A stretch of 25,715 nucleotides of DNA from Cytauxzoon felis (Eukaryota > Apicomplexa > Aconoidasida > Piroplasmida > Theileriidae), in assembly GCA_020283715.1 (NCBI GenBank), contig JAIQCW010000325.1:1-25715 (forward strand). Direction: 5' to 3'. Positions 1-10,849 of this stretch are shown piece by piece. Both the position numbers and the translations under genes were made by a program. The notes under the pieces are model-generated. The model searched no databases. It had not been told where the DNA came from and saw only the letters and a program-made list of their open reading frames with translations. How positions within the stretch are numbered: the first letter of the stretch is position 1; each line of letters starts with the position of its first letter.

Positions 1-84
1 CCCGTAGCTGATCTCAGGGAAGCGAAGGGGGAAGTAATTAAAAGAGCTGTCTGCAAGACGACCTCATGTAGAATGACGAGTGGA
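1..84 (+). repeat. A element (partial) in an FtsH intron
   Basis: The window opens inside a core A module that begins CCCGTAGCTGATCTCAGGGA, followed by the GCTGTCTGCAAGAC hairpin module and a linker (GACCTCATGTAGA). It lies in the second visible FtsH intron, antisense to that gene, and continues left of the window. Confidence 0.85.
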
Positions 85-1048
85 TGAAGATTAGGATTAG
101 ATTTCAGTGGAGGTGTTCATTATATTCGTTTGCATAAGCATACCTGTTGCTACAGCTTTGGCTAGCATTGTTTTTCCGGTCCCGGGTGAACCTACTAATA
201 AAATACCTTTTGGTATTTTAGCTCCTACATTTTCGTATAATTTTGGTTCCTTGATGAATTTTACAACTTCTAATAGATCTTCTTTGGCATCATCAATGCC
301 TGATAAAATATGAAAATAGATGAAAATATGAGGTAAAAATACCCAATATATCTTTAAAATAAACAGGCTCAAGTGTAAGTGTATTTGTATTACTTGGCTT
401 TTCAGGGGGTTTATTTGTACTTTTATTATCATTTTCAGGTTTAGTATTTGGAGGTGGGATTTCATGGAAGTCAGATGACTTGCCTACAAATAATTTACTT
501 AATAATGAGAGTATAAAGAGAGTTAATAATACTCCACATGTCATTCCTATAGCATTTAGTAATATAGTCTTTCCAATATATAAAATTGATGATAATGTAT
601 CATAAATACTATCTATTACATCAGATAAGAATCCAGATACACCTTCATATGCCCTATCGGCATAATTATATACACGTTCCCTATATGGATAAAAATTTTT
701 ATTATATGCCATTTCAATACTCTCATATGGTACATATCTACCAATTGTAGATCTATATACCTCATTTAATCTAGTCATATTCAAATCACTATTAAAGAAG
801 GCTGGATTCCCTGTGTCTGATGGAGTCATTACACTATCTGTACCTTGCGATCCATTAGAATACATAAATGAATTATTATTCATAGTCGTACCATCATATT
901 TCAAAAATGCATGTGACATTGATGTCGTTTCACCCACAGTATCCATCATGTTAAAATCATCATCTTCGTCATGGAATCCATGACCAGCATAATGAGGTTC
1001 ATTACCAACAGAATCCTTATGTACAGTATTCTTGAACATTTTCAACAT
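1..1048 (-). CDS. ftsH: FtsH-type AAA+ metalloprotease, N-terminal part (cut by window edge)
   Basis: This is the N-terminal part of a membrane-anchored ATP-dependent zinc protease of the FtsH family, which degrades membrane proteins in mitochondria or plastids. Exon 1 is 1048-343 and exon 2 is 299-144, joined by a 43-nt GT-AG intron (300-342) that restores the conserved [14 protein letters not shown] junction. A hydrophobic segment lies near residues 161-187. The Walker A motif GSPGTGKT falls at about 272-279 in a typical FtsH context ([23 protein letters not shown]). Exon 2 ends at a GT donor at 143. The next intron holds an A element and runs off the window, so Walker B and the HExxH zinc site are not visible. 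The start is the ATG at 1048. The roughly 160-residue leader is polar, has no clear signal peptide, and does not settle the organelle. It is divergent from the PfkB-like gene. Confidence 0.85.
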
Positions 1049-1316
1049 CAAAATTAAACTTTAGACACTGTTAAACCAACGATCTAATACCCGTATCAAT
1101 TTTAAGTGCAGAATCCTACCCACCAACTGACATGGTATAATTAATTAGACATTTTCAGAATAACAAAGTAAATACAAGTAGATTTATATAACATATAAAT
1201 TTATTTATCCTTAATAGGTATAGTTTTATATTTTTTCTCAACGAAATCGATTGTACCTTACATGACCACACCATGTGCTTGTGTATAACTCCGGTATTTC
1301 AACCCTTTGTATAAAA
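1049..1316. promoter_or_regulatory. Divergent intergenic region between FtsH and PfkB-like gene
   Basis: These 268 nt separate two divergently transcribed genes, so both promoters should lie here. The DNA is AT-rich with no repeat element, no convincing ORF and no motif I can name. The role is inferred from position only. Confidence 0.35.
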
Positions 1317-2859
1317 ATGTTAAGACATTACAGAAATTTATCGCATATACTTAAATTTATATCTCTATCATTATTGAATGATATAAATGTGTATAATAGT
1401 ATCCATTTTATTCAAGGAACTTCCAGACAGGTGACCCGTGCCTTCACAAGTGGAGAGAAGGATATAACCTCCATAAATATCTATCAGGACCATGACACAT
1501 TAGATATTAGTGAATTGCTACAGTATACATCATCTTATTGGAGAACTTTGAGATGTTTTAAGCCAAAGGTATATCTCTTTAACCTCAGCAAAGCTATTGA
1601 AGCACGAGTAGTCGATACTCTATACTCTTCTAATGTCCAATGCCAAGTTGGCGATGATCTTGATAGCCTTTTACCATATAGTATGTTTCAAATTATTAAA
1701 TTCACTCAATTCCATAGATCCTTGTTCAATTTATATCAACTTGGACCGGAATACGATGGCAATTGAGGTGTGTTAATGGGCTCTGAGAAAATAATAAATC
1801 ATTAGGAAACTTTGAGAAAGATTAAGGGGATCGATGATAATATACTCGTAGATGTAACAGAAGTGGATGGAGATGTTGAAAAGTATAAAAAGATCGTTTG
1901 TTGATATGTCTAGTACTCATTTAACGTATAGATTACATCTTTGAAACCCAATGCCATTAGGTTTTCTAACGGTACAATAAATTCATTTAGTCACGGCTCG
2001 ATGGTACAGAAATGTCAAGCGTTATCTGAAGAGTTCAATACGGTTGTAGTGAATTTCGGTTCGTTTATTGAGGATAATCTTCACATTACTATAGGGGATG
2101 AAGTTATTGTCACTGATAACATCAACATTTTAACTATACCAAAATTTACTGCACCTCTTGAGAAGATTTATGGTATGTTGAAGTTCTATCAATCATCAAC
2201 TATAAAATAGGCTATACACATTCATTTGGTGCTATCATAGCGTCAATGTTACCACTAACCAACGACTCTCTAATATCTGTAACCTCTGCTATAATAGGTC
2301 TTGATTGGGTTACATTCAATACAAATAATCAAACAAATGGACCCGGTAGCCTGGTATGTTTATATTTATTCTTCCACTCGAGGTACAATCCACCTCTCTT
2401 TATCTTGCAGACAGCTTCTCCACCTGAGGTCTTTCCACTCGCCGTGGTTGCCTCTTCTATTTACCTCCCCCTCCGCTTCCCATAGATCAGCTACGGGTAG
2501 TCCACCTGAGGTCCAATACTGACTACACCTTTTACTATATCCTTGCATTCTCTTGCAGACAGCTTCTCTATTTATTTCCCCCTCCGCTTCCCATAGATCA
2601 GCTACGGGTATTCCATGTGTACTTTAAACTCGTTGAGGTGTATACGGAGAAGTTGAAGGAGGTTAATTGTGATTGTAAACTAGATTTTACCGGTACAATA
2701 TTTAAGAATTTATTGTGTTGGATAAGATCAAAATTATCGTTATTTACTGTACAACCATGTTGCAAATGTTGTAGATTAGATTACGTAAACTGTCTAAAGG
2801 ATGGTTACAAGTGCATAACCTGGAAGCGATCTACGGGAGCTGGAAGGGGAAGTAAATAG
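1317..2859 (+). CDS. PfkB-like (ribokinase/pseudouridine-kinase fold) protein, probably degenerate
   Basis: The spliced model has exons 1317-1680, 1718-1767, 1806-1895, 1932-2172, 2211-2353 and 2638-2859. Four introns are 36-38 nt and the fifth (284 nt) is filled with A elements. The total is 369 residues. The middle resembles the second half of PfkB sugar/nucleoside kinases: an ILVDVTEVDG strand, then SLKPNAIRFSN in the place of the usual 'kPNe', then TVVVNFGS. Residues 249-254 read GYTHSF where the family has GAGDSF, so the catalytic Asp would be His. The N-terminal half is not recognisable. The last 9 codons and stop lie in A-element sequence. A PfkB origin is my inference from a weak pattern, and an unrelated protein is possible. 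The start is the first in-frame ATG; the final exon boundary is the least certain. Confidence 0.45.
2372..2612 (-). repeat. A elements, two tandem core modules, in intron 5 of the PfkB-like gene
   Basis: The block holds a linker (TCCACTCGAGG), the CTTGCAGACAGC module, a CCACTCGCCGTGG hairpin and a core module in reverse orientation ending in CAGCTACGGG. A second linker and a second reverse core copy follow, ending at 2610. Together they make up most of the 284-nt intron. Confidence 0.85.
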
Positions 2860-2914
2860 AAGAGGCGCCACGCTTAGTGGAAAGAAGAGTATGACTGTAA
2901 CCTCAGGTGTGGAG
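2821..2914 (+). repeat. A element at the 3' end of the PfkB-like gene
   Basis: A core-module variant (GGAAGCGATCTACGGGAGCT) is followed by a CCACGCTTAGTGG hairpin and a CCTCAGGTG linker. The first part is read in frame as the last codons and stop of the upstream gene; the rest lies in the 184-nt spacer before the gyrase B stop codon. Confidence 0.75.
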
Positions 2915-3043
2915 GTTGTCTATGGGATTGTCATTTTGATATATATAATTATAGTATATTGGTATATTGGACAATATATTTAAATTATCTTCATGTCCGG
3001 ATGAGGTTCAGAATTATAAGGTGGATTATAGATTTATAAAGAT

Positions 3044-5914
3044 TTAGATATCGAGATCTTGTAATTGGAAAGCATCTGCATTATTGAAGATATATTCTTT
3101 TCTAGATTGTATATCACCACCCATTAAAAGTCCTAATAAATCAGATGCTTTTTTAGCATCGCTTACTGTAATTTTATTTAATATTCTACGTTGTGGATCC
3201 ATTGTAGTTTCCCATAATTGTTGTGACATCATTTCACCTAATCCTTTAAATCGTTGTACAGAATAATTTTTATTATTTAATTCCATTATATTCTTAGATA
3301 TATTTTTCTTATATGTCTTTAGTATTGTTAATAATTCTTCATCACTCCATGCATAAATATAAGGTTTATTTTTCTTTTTTAATTCTGATACCCTATATAA
3401 TGGTGGACATGCAAGATATACATGACCATACTCATATAATTTTGGGCATAATCTAAATAATAATCCAAGTAATAATATCCTTATATGAGCACCATCAACA
3501 TCTGCATCAGTCAATAAAATAATCTTACCATATCTTAAATCCATTAAATCACTCATACAATTACTATCCGTATTATCCGATAATACCTCTTCAGCTTCAT
3601 CAAATAATTTGTTGCGCCATGTAGTCGGATCAACAGTCAAACCCAATGATGTTATCAATAACTATATCATTATTATAAACAGAAACAAAGAAAGTTAACG
3701 ACGAAAGTGAAGTATGAACACTACGCTTGAGGTTATAGCCTCGCGTTTTCCTGCAGAGAGCTCTACTCCACCAGAGGTCTATCCTGCCGTCAGCTCTTCT
3801 ATTTACTTCCCCCTCCGCTTCCCTGAGATCAGCTACGGGTTCCACTTGAGGTCTCCACCTGAGGTCAATAATCACTGTCTTCCACTACTTCATTTTAGTA
3901 CCAAAATTTGAAGGAAATCCTGAATTTCTGGGGAAACTACTGAAGATTGTGAAATGAATATTGAATGAATTATATATCTCAATATATCATTCAACAGGAA
4001 TTTGATGATTGTATTGACTTTACTGAATTCCATTAGATTCTCTGTTATATTCATTGAGATATCCCTTCAAACATGAACTTCGTCACTTTAGACGTATCTC
4101 ACCGAAATTAGAAAATAACCTCAAGTGGAACCCGTAGCTGATCTCAGGGAAGCGGAGGGGGAAGTAAAAAGAGAAGCTGTCTGCAAGACGACCTCAGGTG
4201 GAACGGCGAGTGGCAAACAAGGACCTCAAGTCGAATGAAACTAGAATAGGTGACGGATATTAATGTATCGTGTAGAAACAGACCTTGATTTCATCATTTT
4301 CGATGACTTTGAGGTTGTTTGAGATTTTTTCGATATTGAGTATTTTTCCCTTCAATGGAAGTATAGCCTGAAATTGCCGATTTCTTGCTTGTTTGGCATT
4401 TCCTGCAGCACTTTCACCTTCAACAATGAATATTTCGGTTAGATTTGGATCTTTTGAAGTACAATCTGATAATTTAGCTGTGATACCACTAGTTAAAATA
4501 TTTGATGATTTCTGTCTTATTAATTCTCTTGCTGCTCTACCAGCATCATATGCTTTCTTAGCTGCTTGTGATTTATTATGTATTGATAATAATAATTGTG
4601 GGTAATGATCTAATACTTCTATTAATTGTGATGATATAACCTGAATTATGGGGGAAATTTAATGTAAAAAACACTACATACCCTCTCTACTATTGTTTTT
4701 GCTATGTTATTACCCAATCTTGATTTCGTTTGACCATCAAATTCTGCACCCGGCAACTTTACCGATACTATAGCACATAATCCTATATGGAATTGAAGTG
4801 AGAAAGGAGAAAGCGAAGACTGAATTTACATCCATTACCTTCATTGCATGTCATTCCACGTACCTTCTCTGATGAATTCTCCAGTGAGTGGTGTGACTTT
4901 ACCTTTGAAATATCCATTCCTTCGTAGACATAAATTTACAGACTGGATTTGTAAATGTATTAACAATATCAAATGATATCTTACCCTCGTTATAGCGGCT
5001 TTAAATCCGTCCAAATGAGTACCGCCAATTGTAGAGACATTATTGGCATATGCTTTAATAGTTGTGGTGAATACTTCATTTAACCAAATAAAAGACGCTT
5101 CAACTTCAACATTTTCAGCCTTACCGCGTATTCTACAAATTAATTTGAGGTGATTATAGAGGACGTACGTTATGATATTCGTTGATTTATGTAATGGTGT
5201 GTTGTCTTTAATAATCTCTTGCAGGAATGCTTTTGTTCCACCTTTACTGTAGTACAAGTGCTCCCAATAATTCTATAGATATGGAAAGAATTTAATAAAT
5301 CAAACAAACCCCAGCTTCATCTAGTACTCGTTCATCAACAAGCTTAATATTTAATCCAGGATTAAGATATGCGAGCTCATTTATACGGTTCTTTACATTA
5401 TCCAAATTATAAGCCTCAATACAACCATTACAGTCAGAATCATTAACATGTTGATGATGAATCTTGAAAATATCATCATAGTCTGGGATAAATGTTATAG
5501 TTGTACCAAATTTCTTAGAGCTTCCACTGACTTTTTTGCCATTCTCATCTACCCTTTTAGATCCACTATTACATACCAATGGCTTAACAACCTCACCTTT
5601 AGACAATTCCATATGGTAATTATTGCCATTTCTATACACATCAACGATTAAACGTTCACTCAAGGCATTGACAACAGATAGACCAACACCATGCAGTCCA
5701 GATGAATATTCATAAGGATTACCACCCTTATTTATTACTTGAATATCTTCATCTGGAACATCAGTCTTATCAATGAATTTGCCACCAGAATGTAATACGG
5801 TTAATACAGTTTCTAGACCAGATTTATTGTTAGTCGATGATACTTCACATGGTATACCACGTCCATTGTCACTAATTGTAACAGAACCATCATTATGTAA
5901 CGTAACATTAATCC

Positions 5915-5945
<31 letters not shown>

Positions 5946-6257
5946 AGAATTATCCAATATCTCGTACAACAATTGATGTACACCTCTTTCACCTGTGTTT
6001 CCTATATACATACCAGGCCTCTTTCTGACGGCATCCAGACCTTCCAATACTACTATATCATTAATATCGTAATCTTCGTTCTTATTATCAATCTTTCTAG
6101 CATCTACATGATCACTGGGATATTTATATGGGATTCTAGGCATAATATATGATATTGAACATCCTTTTAAGTGCGATTTTATTAATTTACAATCTGAATT
6201 TATACATAATGCGATAAATACTATAGACAAGACCAATGGGTTAAATAGACAATCCAT
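3044..6257 (-). CDS. gyrB: DNA gyrase subunit B, probably apicoplast-targeted
   Basis: This is the ATPase subunit of type II topoisomerase, which supercoils DNA with GyrA. Exons in gene order are 6257-5310, 5272-5169, 5132-4985, 4942-4864, 4782-4682, 4640-4284 and 3661-3044, giving 784 residues, about normal for GyrB. The hydrophobic N-terminus (residues 6-18) then a basic stretch fits the bipartite leader of apicoplast proteins. The GHKL ATPase shows E99 and N103 in [22 protein letters not shown] at 129-136 and [14 protein letters not shown] at 187-200. The second domain has GGTHLDGF. The TOPRIM domain shows EGESAAG at 534-540 and [11 protein letters not shown] at 630-640. The C-terminus has QRFKGLGEM and ends normally. 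Introns are 36-81 nt except the last (3662-4283, 622 nt), which holds a composite A/B repeat. Bacterial-type GyrB in a nuclear, intron-rich gene is characteristic of plastid-bearing apicomplexans. Confidence 0.95.
3728..4225. repeat. Composite A-B-A repeat in gyrB intron 6
   Basis: The left flank holds reverse-orientation A modules (TCCTGCCGTCAGC, reverse core ending CAGCTACGGG, linkers). The centre is a B element at about 3899-4113 in minus orientation. The right flank is a forward A core beginning at 4130 with the GCTGTCTGCAAGAC module. The outer A parts are therefore inverted around B. The unit fills most of the 622-nt intron. Confidence 0.85.
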
Positions 6258-6473
6258 AAATCAAACTTGCACGAGAACATTGCAGTTTACATCACCTACT
6301 TCATTGAAGATTCAAAATTTACATGAGTTAATTACATTGTGATTGAAATTAATTGTTTTATAGGTGGATTCTTTGTACAGTAACAGGAAAGGCCTAGTGT
6401 GTGGGTACCGTGATCCAACGACATCAACTGCGAAGATAATAAAAGTATAGTAATAAATAATGTAATTTATAAA
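6258..6473. promoter_or_regulatory. Divergent intergenic region between gyrB and the secreted-protein gene
   Basis: These 216 nt lie between two divergent start codons and probably hold both promoters. They contain one less AT-rich patch around 6390-6430 and no repeat element. No specific motif can be assigned. Confidence 0.35.
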
Positions 6474-7222
6474 ATGTTAAATGATATTTTAATCTTATAT
6501 GTGTTGAGTTCTTTAAATTTTATCATCTTTATCGATTGTTATGGTAACACACCTGGCGACTCAAATTTTCCAGGTGGTAGCGCGTAAGTGATTTATCAAT
6601 TCTAAATTTCATTAAATTCTACAGATTATTAGAGAATGATCGTGATGAGTTGTAAATCTATCTTAAATTTCATCTGTTGATCAAATTCTTTCAGGTCTTA
6701 TCCGTACCTCAATGTGTATTACAACTTCAAGCCAAAGGACTGGCATCATCTCACAGACAAACAGTCAAGTTAGTTAATGGATCTTGTAATCATAACTAAT
6801 CTGTAGGATTTATACAGCTGAAGCGTAGATTGAGGGATATTAAGAGTAAAATTATGTCTGATATTGTATGTTTGATTGTACAGTCTTCAATTCTCATTGC
6901 TCTACAGAACAAAGTCAATTCATTTCTAAATATCCAGCAGAATCTCATTACAAGTTAGGATATATTTTACCTTTACCCTTTAAACATCACTATAGATGCC
7001 AAGTCAAAGCTATTCCAAAGGGCCATCGCAAATAACGTCTGGAGGGAAAAGGATGAGAACACAATACATCCTCAAAGCCATAAACACACCTCACCTCCCT
7101 CTAATGACAAGAGTAGATTCACTCAAACACATATGGAGGATGATTTCGATACACCTCAATATTCAAATATTATAGATGGTAATGTAAATTTCAACAGATT
7201 ATTAGCTAGTCAATATGCTTAA
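6474..7222 (+). CDS. Small secreted protein of unknown function
   Basis: I do not recognise the family. Six exons (6474-6583, 6625-6651, 6695-6768, 6807-6865, 6908-6953, 6996-7222) with 38-43-nt GT-AG introns give a 180-residue protein. Residues 1-23 form a hydrophobic signal peptide ending near DCYG. There follows a short acidic piece, a YPYLNVYYNFKPKDWHHL stretch, a charged helical region from about residue 70 to 115 that may be a coiled coil (QLKRRLRDIKSKIMSDINK), and a polar tail. There is no other membrane segment, so secretion or delivery to a secretory organelle is likely. The stop codon overlaps that of the convergent ApiAP2 gene by 4 nt. All introns are minimal and none carries a repeat element. 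Confidence 0.75.
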
Positions 7223-8886
7223 TTTGCGATTATATAACCTTGTACATTTACATAATCAATTATACTTGATCCATCACCAGAATTATTATTGGGTTCTAGC
7301 CCATTTATAGTGCTTCTACCTTTTTCTCCTTCATTACCTTCGCCACGATCTCCGGGAGTGGCATTACCGTTTACGGGGAGTGAATTAAAAGAGCTGCCTG
7401 CAGGGCATATTATCTTCGTCCTGCTGTCAGCTTCTTTATTTAGTTGTCCCTCCGCTTCCCTGAGATCAGCTTCGGGTGTTTCGGCCTCGAAATTTAGTCT
7501 CAGTGGTTTGCAGTATGAAAATGTATGTATGAGGTTATATAGCTCAGCAAATGCCATATCGGTTGGCATTGTACCCTTACATATATAGTGACCCAGCGCA
7601 TTTATATATGGCAGTATAGCCTTATCATCCCTGACATTTTCGATATACTTTATGTGGAATTGTATTCCTTCTCTGCATTTATCCTTACTGATTGGTGGTA
7701 TAGGTATGTCCAACTCTATTAACGCCTCCAATTCGTAGAGTATAAATATCAACGCTTCTTTACACGTATAATCACGAATTACCTTTTCACTTTTACTAAT
7801 TGTGCTCTTGTAATCACTGATTAAGTCCTCTAAATTCACCTCCTCATCTTCCATATCACACTTTACATGAAATGGGGCTGTACTTAGCAATAATTGGGTT
7901 ATTGGTTTTATAGCCTCTCTAAGTGACGATAATACTGACGTTGGAATCTCGGATGGATGAATTGGTGCTTTATATGTGGGAATATCAGATGGCTGAATGA
8001 CCTTGGATGACACATTCCTACGCTTAAGTGTATTTATTCCAAATGTAGAATTATGTACTGCCTTGCTAGAATGAAACGATGGTAACGATGACAATGGCTG
8101 TATTGGTGATAAGTAGGGTATATTATTAACCCCATTATTTTGTGGGTAGAAAAATAGAAAATTTTCCCCACATGAAACATCTTTGATATTACTATCATTT
8201 TCGATAATTGGAAAGGTATCATTGGTATTACCGCTATCATCAATGGTAGCTTCAGGATCATATGGGTCATTTTTATTTTTCAGTGTTGGTTTTTGTGAGT
8301 TCCTAAAGGCTATAGCCATTTGTCTAGCGCCTTCGAATCCATATTTATTGACGGAAAATATTTTTTCTATACGTTTACATTTTTTATATGCTTGTCCAAC
8401 CCATCCCATACGTCTAACGGTAGAATTAAACCATACACCTCTAATCTTGGGCAAGATTTTGGACTGTTTAATATAATACTGACGAAGATCCTCAGAAATG
8501 GGGCATGATGAATCATCAGATGTAGTAATTGAATCTTGAGTAATTGTTGGCTTTATTGAACTACCTAAATGACTAATTACAGTACCTTGTATTGAAGAAT
8601 GGTCGATGTGATCATCATCAGATGACTTTTTATTAACATCAGCGTTATATGGAAAGTTGATTTCCGTCTCAGTAGGAGAGTTACTGAAGGGTTCAATAGT
8701 GAATTCTGAAGATTTATCATTAATTATAGAATAATCATCAACAGATGCTAATCGTGTCTCAAGCATATCCATATGTAACGTATCACTAGCTCTAACATCA
8801 CCATTAAATTTTAATTTTTCATCATTATAGTAATATACTGGATGTTCGTATTGAACTCCTACGTTATCAATGACTATATCAGTCAT
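7219..8886 (-). CDS. ApiAP2 transcription factor with ACDC domain and repeat-derived tail
   Basis: Apicomplexan AP2 proteins are the main sequence-specific transcription factors of these parasites. This single-exon gene encodes 555 residues. One AP2 DNA-binding domain lies at about 146-198: it begins KIRGVWFN, has GWVGQAYK in the second strand, then FSVNKYGFEGARQMAIAFR, the usual yG.e.AR..A helix. A helical region at about 370-455 (CKEALIFILYELEALIELD through HYICKGTMPTDMAFAEL) fits the ACDC domain that accompanies AP2 near C-termini. Sequence between them is low-complexity and Ser/Asn/Asp rich. From about residue 468 the protein is read from an A element ([11 protein letters not shown], then LPVNGNATPGDRG), so the native C-terminus has been replaced or extended. 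The start is the ATG at 8884-8886; target genes cannot be inferred. Confidence 0.85.
   Translation of the reverse strand: MTDIVIDNVGVQYEHPVYYYNDEKLKFNGDVRASDTLHMDMLETRLASVDDYSIINDKSSEFTIEPFSNSPTETEINFPYNADVNKKSSDDDHIDHSSIQGTVISHLGSSIKPTITQDSITTSDDSSCPISEDLRQYYIKQSKILPKIRGVWFNSTVRRMGWVGQAYKKCKRIEKIFSVNKYGFEGARQMAIAFRNSQKPTLKNKNDPYDPEATIDDSGNTNDTFPIIENDSNIKDVSCGENFLFFYPQNNGVNNIPYLSPIQPLSSLPSFHSSKAVHNSTFGINTLKRRNVSSKVIQPSDIPTYKAPIHPSEIPTSVLSSLREAIKPITQLLLSTAPFHVKCDMEDEEVNLEDLISDYKSTISKSEKVIRDYTCKEALIFILYELEALIELDIPIPPISKDKCREGIQFHIKYIENVRDDKAILPYINALGHYICKGTMPTDMAFAELYNLIHTFSYCKPLRLNFEAETPEADLREAEGQLNKEADSRTKIICPAGSSFNSLPVNGNATPGDRGEGNEGEKGRSTINGLEPNNNSGDGSSIIDYVNVQGYIIAN
7338..7477 (-). repeat. 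A element read in frame as the C-terminus of the ApiAP2 gene
   Basis: On the plus strand, a GCCACGATCTCCGGGAGTGGC hairpin-type module is followed by CCGTTTACGG, CTGCCTGCAGGGC, and a reverse core ending CAGCTTCGGG. All are the same modules seen elsewhere in the window. The minus strand stays open through the whole block and is translated. Confidence 0.85.
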
Positions 8887-9445
8887 TATATATAAATAGA
8901 CGCGTGATTTATACGCAATATCAAATTATTGTAAATTAGACAACAACACTTGGAAGTTTAGAAATTATGCAACATCGTGCACATGTAATAAAATTAATGA
9001 TCTAGGATACTACGACATTATACAACACCTCATGTAACATCAACATTACATGTTGAAGTTTTAGATGTGCGCATGCATGTCTACACATCAGAATAGACAA
9101 TTGTATCTGCATTTAAGATAAAACTACTGCATTTGGTAAAAACAACGACTAGATTTTAATAATAAAATTCTATTAATTTTATTAAAGTAATTAAATTTAT
9201 AAACTACACATTAATTAATAGAGATATAGTTCAACGACTAAATGGTTTTATATCTAATTGATATAATTTATAGAACTCAATTACTTTAATAAAATTAATA
9301 ATAAAATTTTAATGTCTAGTATGTTAATTAATATTATATATGTCAATTATAAATTTATTACCCAATGATAAAAGACTCTAATGTTATCATCAATGACTGT
9401 GCCTGATAATAGAATATTATATACATAAAAAATATCAACACTATA
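8887..9445. other. 559-nt AT-rich intergenic stretch upstream of ApiAP2
   Basis: This region lies between the ApiAP2 start and the uL23m stop, so the ApiAP2 promoter and the uL23m 3' end should be here. It holds no ORF I would support and no A element. A GTGCGCATGCATGTC patch is present near 9067-9081. Its main structure is the long inverted repeat at 9150-9319. Confidence 0.5.
9150..9319. repeat. Long imperfect inverted repeat (arms of about 54 nt)
   Basis: The left arm (9150-9203) starts CTAGATTTTAATAATAAAAT; the right arm (9267-9319), reverse-complemented, starts CTAGACATTAAAATTTTATT. The inner 25 or so nt of the arms (ATTAATTTTATTAAAGTAATT) are identical. The loop is about 63 nt. It is AT-rich and unrelated to the A elements. 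Confidence 0.8.
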
Positions 9446-10738
9446 TTAATGTTCAGGTGGGAAATTAAAAGGTGTAGGCTGAGCTTCATTAATTTGTTTA
9501 AGTTTTCTCCTCCATGGTGTTAAATCCATCTGTACTGGTAATTGCTTTGGTATATTTTCAATATCTAAATCTGTATCATTTATAAATGGCATTGTAGTAT
9601 CTGGATACATCCTTTTATCATCATTTGATTTTAATTCTGGTATTAATTCCCATTCATCATCTAATTTATATCGTTTAAATATATTTTTTTAAAATTATAT
9701 CAACTTACCAGCTAATAAATTTGTTATTGGTAATTTCCAATTTACATTTTCATCATCCATATCAAATCTTCTTCTATAATCTCTCTTCTTACCATAATTT
9801 ATATTCTTCTTTGTTATTGATGGATTCTTACCAAGCTCAAAATCTGATCCAATCATTTTAACCTCATCTGGTATATCATGTTCAAAAGTTATATAAGCTT
9901 TTTTATATATTGGACCATTTCTATAATATCTAGGCTTCTTAGATGAAAAATCACGCTTCAATTTCGGTATCTTTATCAATGTATTCACTTTTATTACCTT
10001 TGCACAATATATCTTTCGTAAATATTCACATATCTCATACTTTGTCAAATTCACAGGTACACGCAATGCCAAACGATTACGCTCCAAAAATGAACCTGAT
10101 CTATGAATACACATCGTCTGCCATGGAAAATATATATTCCTATAATCATATATATCACACAAATGTAATTTAAAATTTTGTCTTCTCCACCTGAGGTCAA
10201 TGTCTACCTTCTCTTGTCTTGCAGACAGCTCCTTTATTTACCTCCCCCTCCACTTCCCATTGATCAGCTTCGGGTATATTATCTAATCTCGGAGAGATAA
10301 GGATAAAGTGATGGAATTCATGTTTGTTCTAATATCTCAATGGATATAAACTGGAATGAAGCAAGGATGATTAAACTCAATACAACAATCAAATTCCTGT
10401 TCAATGAAGTATTGACATCAGAAATACATTCAATAGTCATTGAGTAATCTCCATGAGTTTCCCCAGAAATGATGAAATTCCTTCAAATTTTGGGGGTAAA
10501 AATGAAGTAGTGAAATTAGTGAATAAGACCTCAAGTGGACTACCCGTAGCTGATCTCAGGGAAGCGGAGGGGGAAGTAATTAGAGGAGCTCCATGCAATG
10601 GAAAAGATGGATCTCAAGTGGAGAGCTGTCTGCAGGACGACCTCAGGTGAGATTGGAAGAGGGTTATATGAGCTATGATTAATCAACTAACCTTGGGCTT
10701 TTAGGTGGAGACAGTAGTAGTTTACAGAGGTTGATCAT
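9446..10738 (-). CDS. Mitochondrial large-subunit ribosomal protein uL23
   Basis: This is a component of the mitochondrial ribosome large subunit near the exit tunnel. Exons are 10738-10692, 10139-9709 and 9660-9446, totalling 230 residues. The first exon encodes only 15 codons plus 2 nt (MINLCKLLLSPPKSPR) and joins precisely to NIYFPWQTMCIHRSG. The uL23 core follows: LRVPVNLTKYEICEYLRKIY, AKVIKVNTLIK, then YKKAYITFEHD, matching the beta-alpha-beta pattern of mitochondrial L23. A charged C-terminal extension (DLTPWRRKLKQ) suits mitochondrial versions. Intron 2 is 48 nt; intron 1 is 552 nt because it contains a composite A-B-A repeat. The start is the only upstream ATG that splices in phase. 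The plastid homologue is an alternative, but the N-terminal context favours the mitochondrion. Confidence 0.8.
10184..10651. repeat. Composite A-B-A repeat in uL23m intron 1
   Basis: The left flank is a linker (TCCACCTGAGGTC) and reverse A core ending near 10275. The centre is a B element at about 10291-10525 in plus orientation. The right flank is a forward core (ACCCGTAGCTGATCTCAGGG from 10541), a CCATGCAATGG hairpin, a GCTGTCTGCAGGAC module and a closing CCTCAGGTG linker. B runs opposite to the host gene here. Confidence 0.85.
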
Positions 10739-10849
10739 ATTAGTTATTGATTATCGATATTATTTGAGATGAAATGTACTTCTACATGTTCATTGAATGT
10801 GACAGATTTATAATTTAATTGATTATTATATTTATTATTATTATTATTT

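Noticed and set aside
4393..4605. Plus-strand ORF inside gyrase B
   Set aside because: Antisense shadow of the TOPRIM exon, which encodes clear GyrB motifs.
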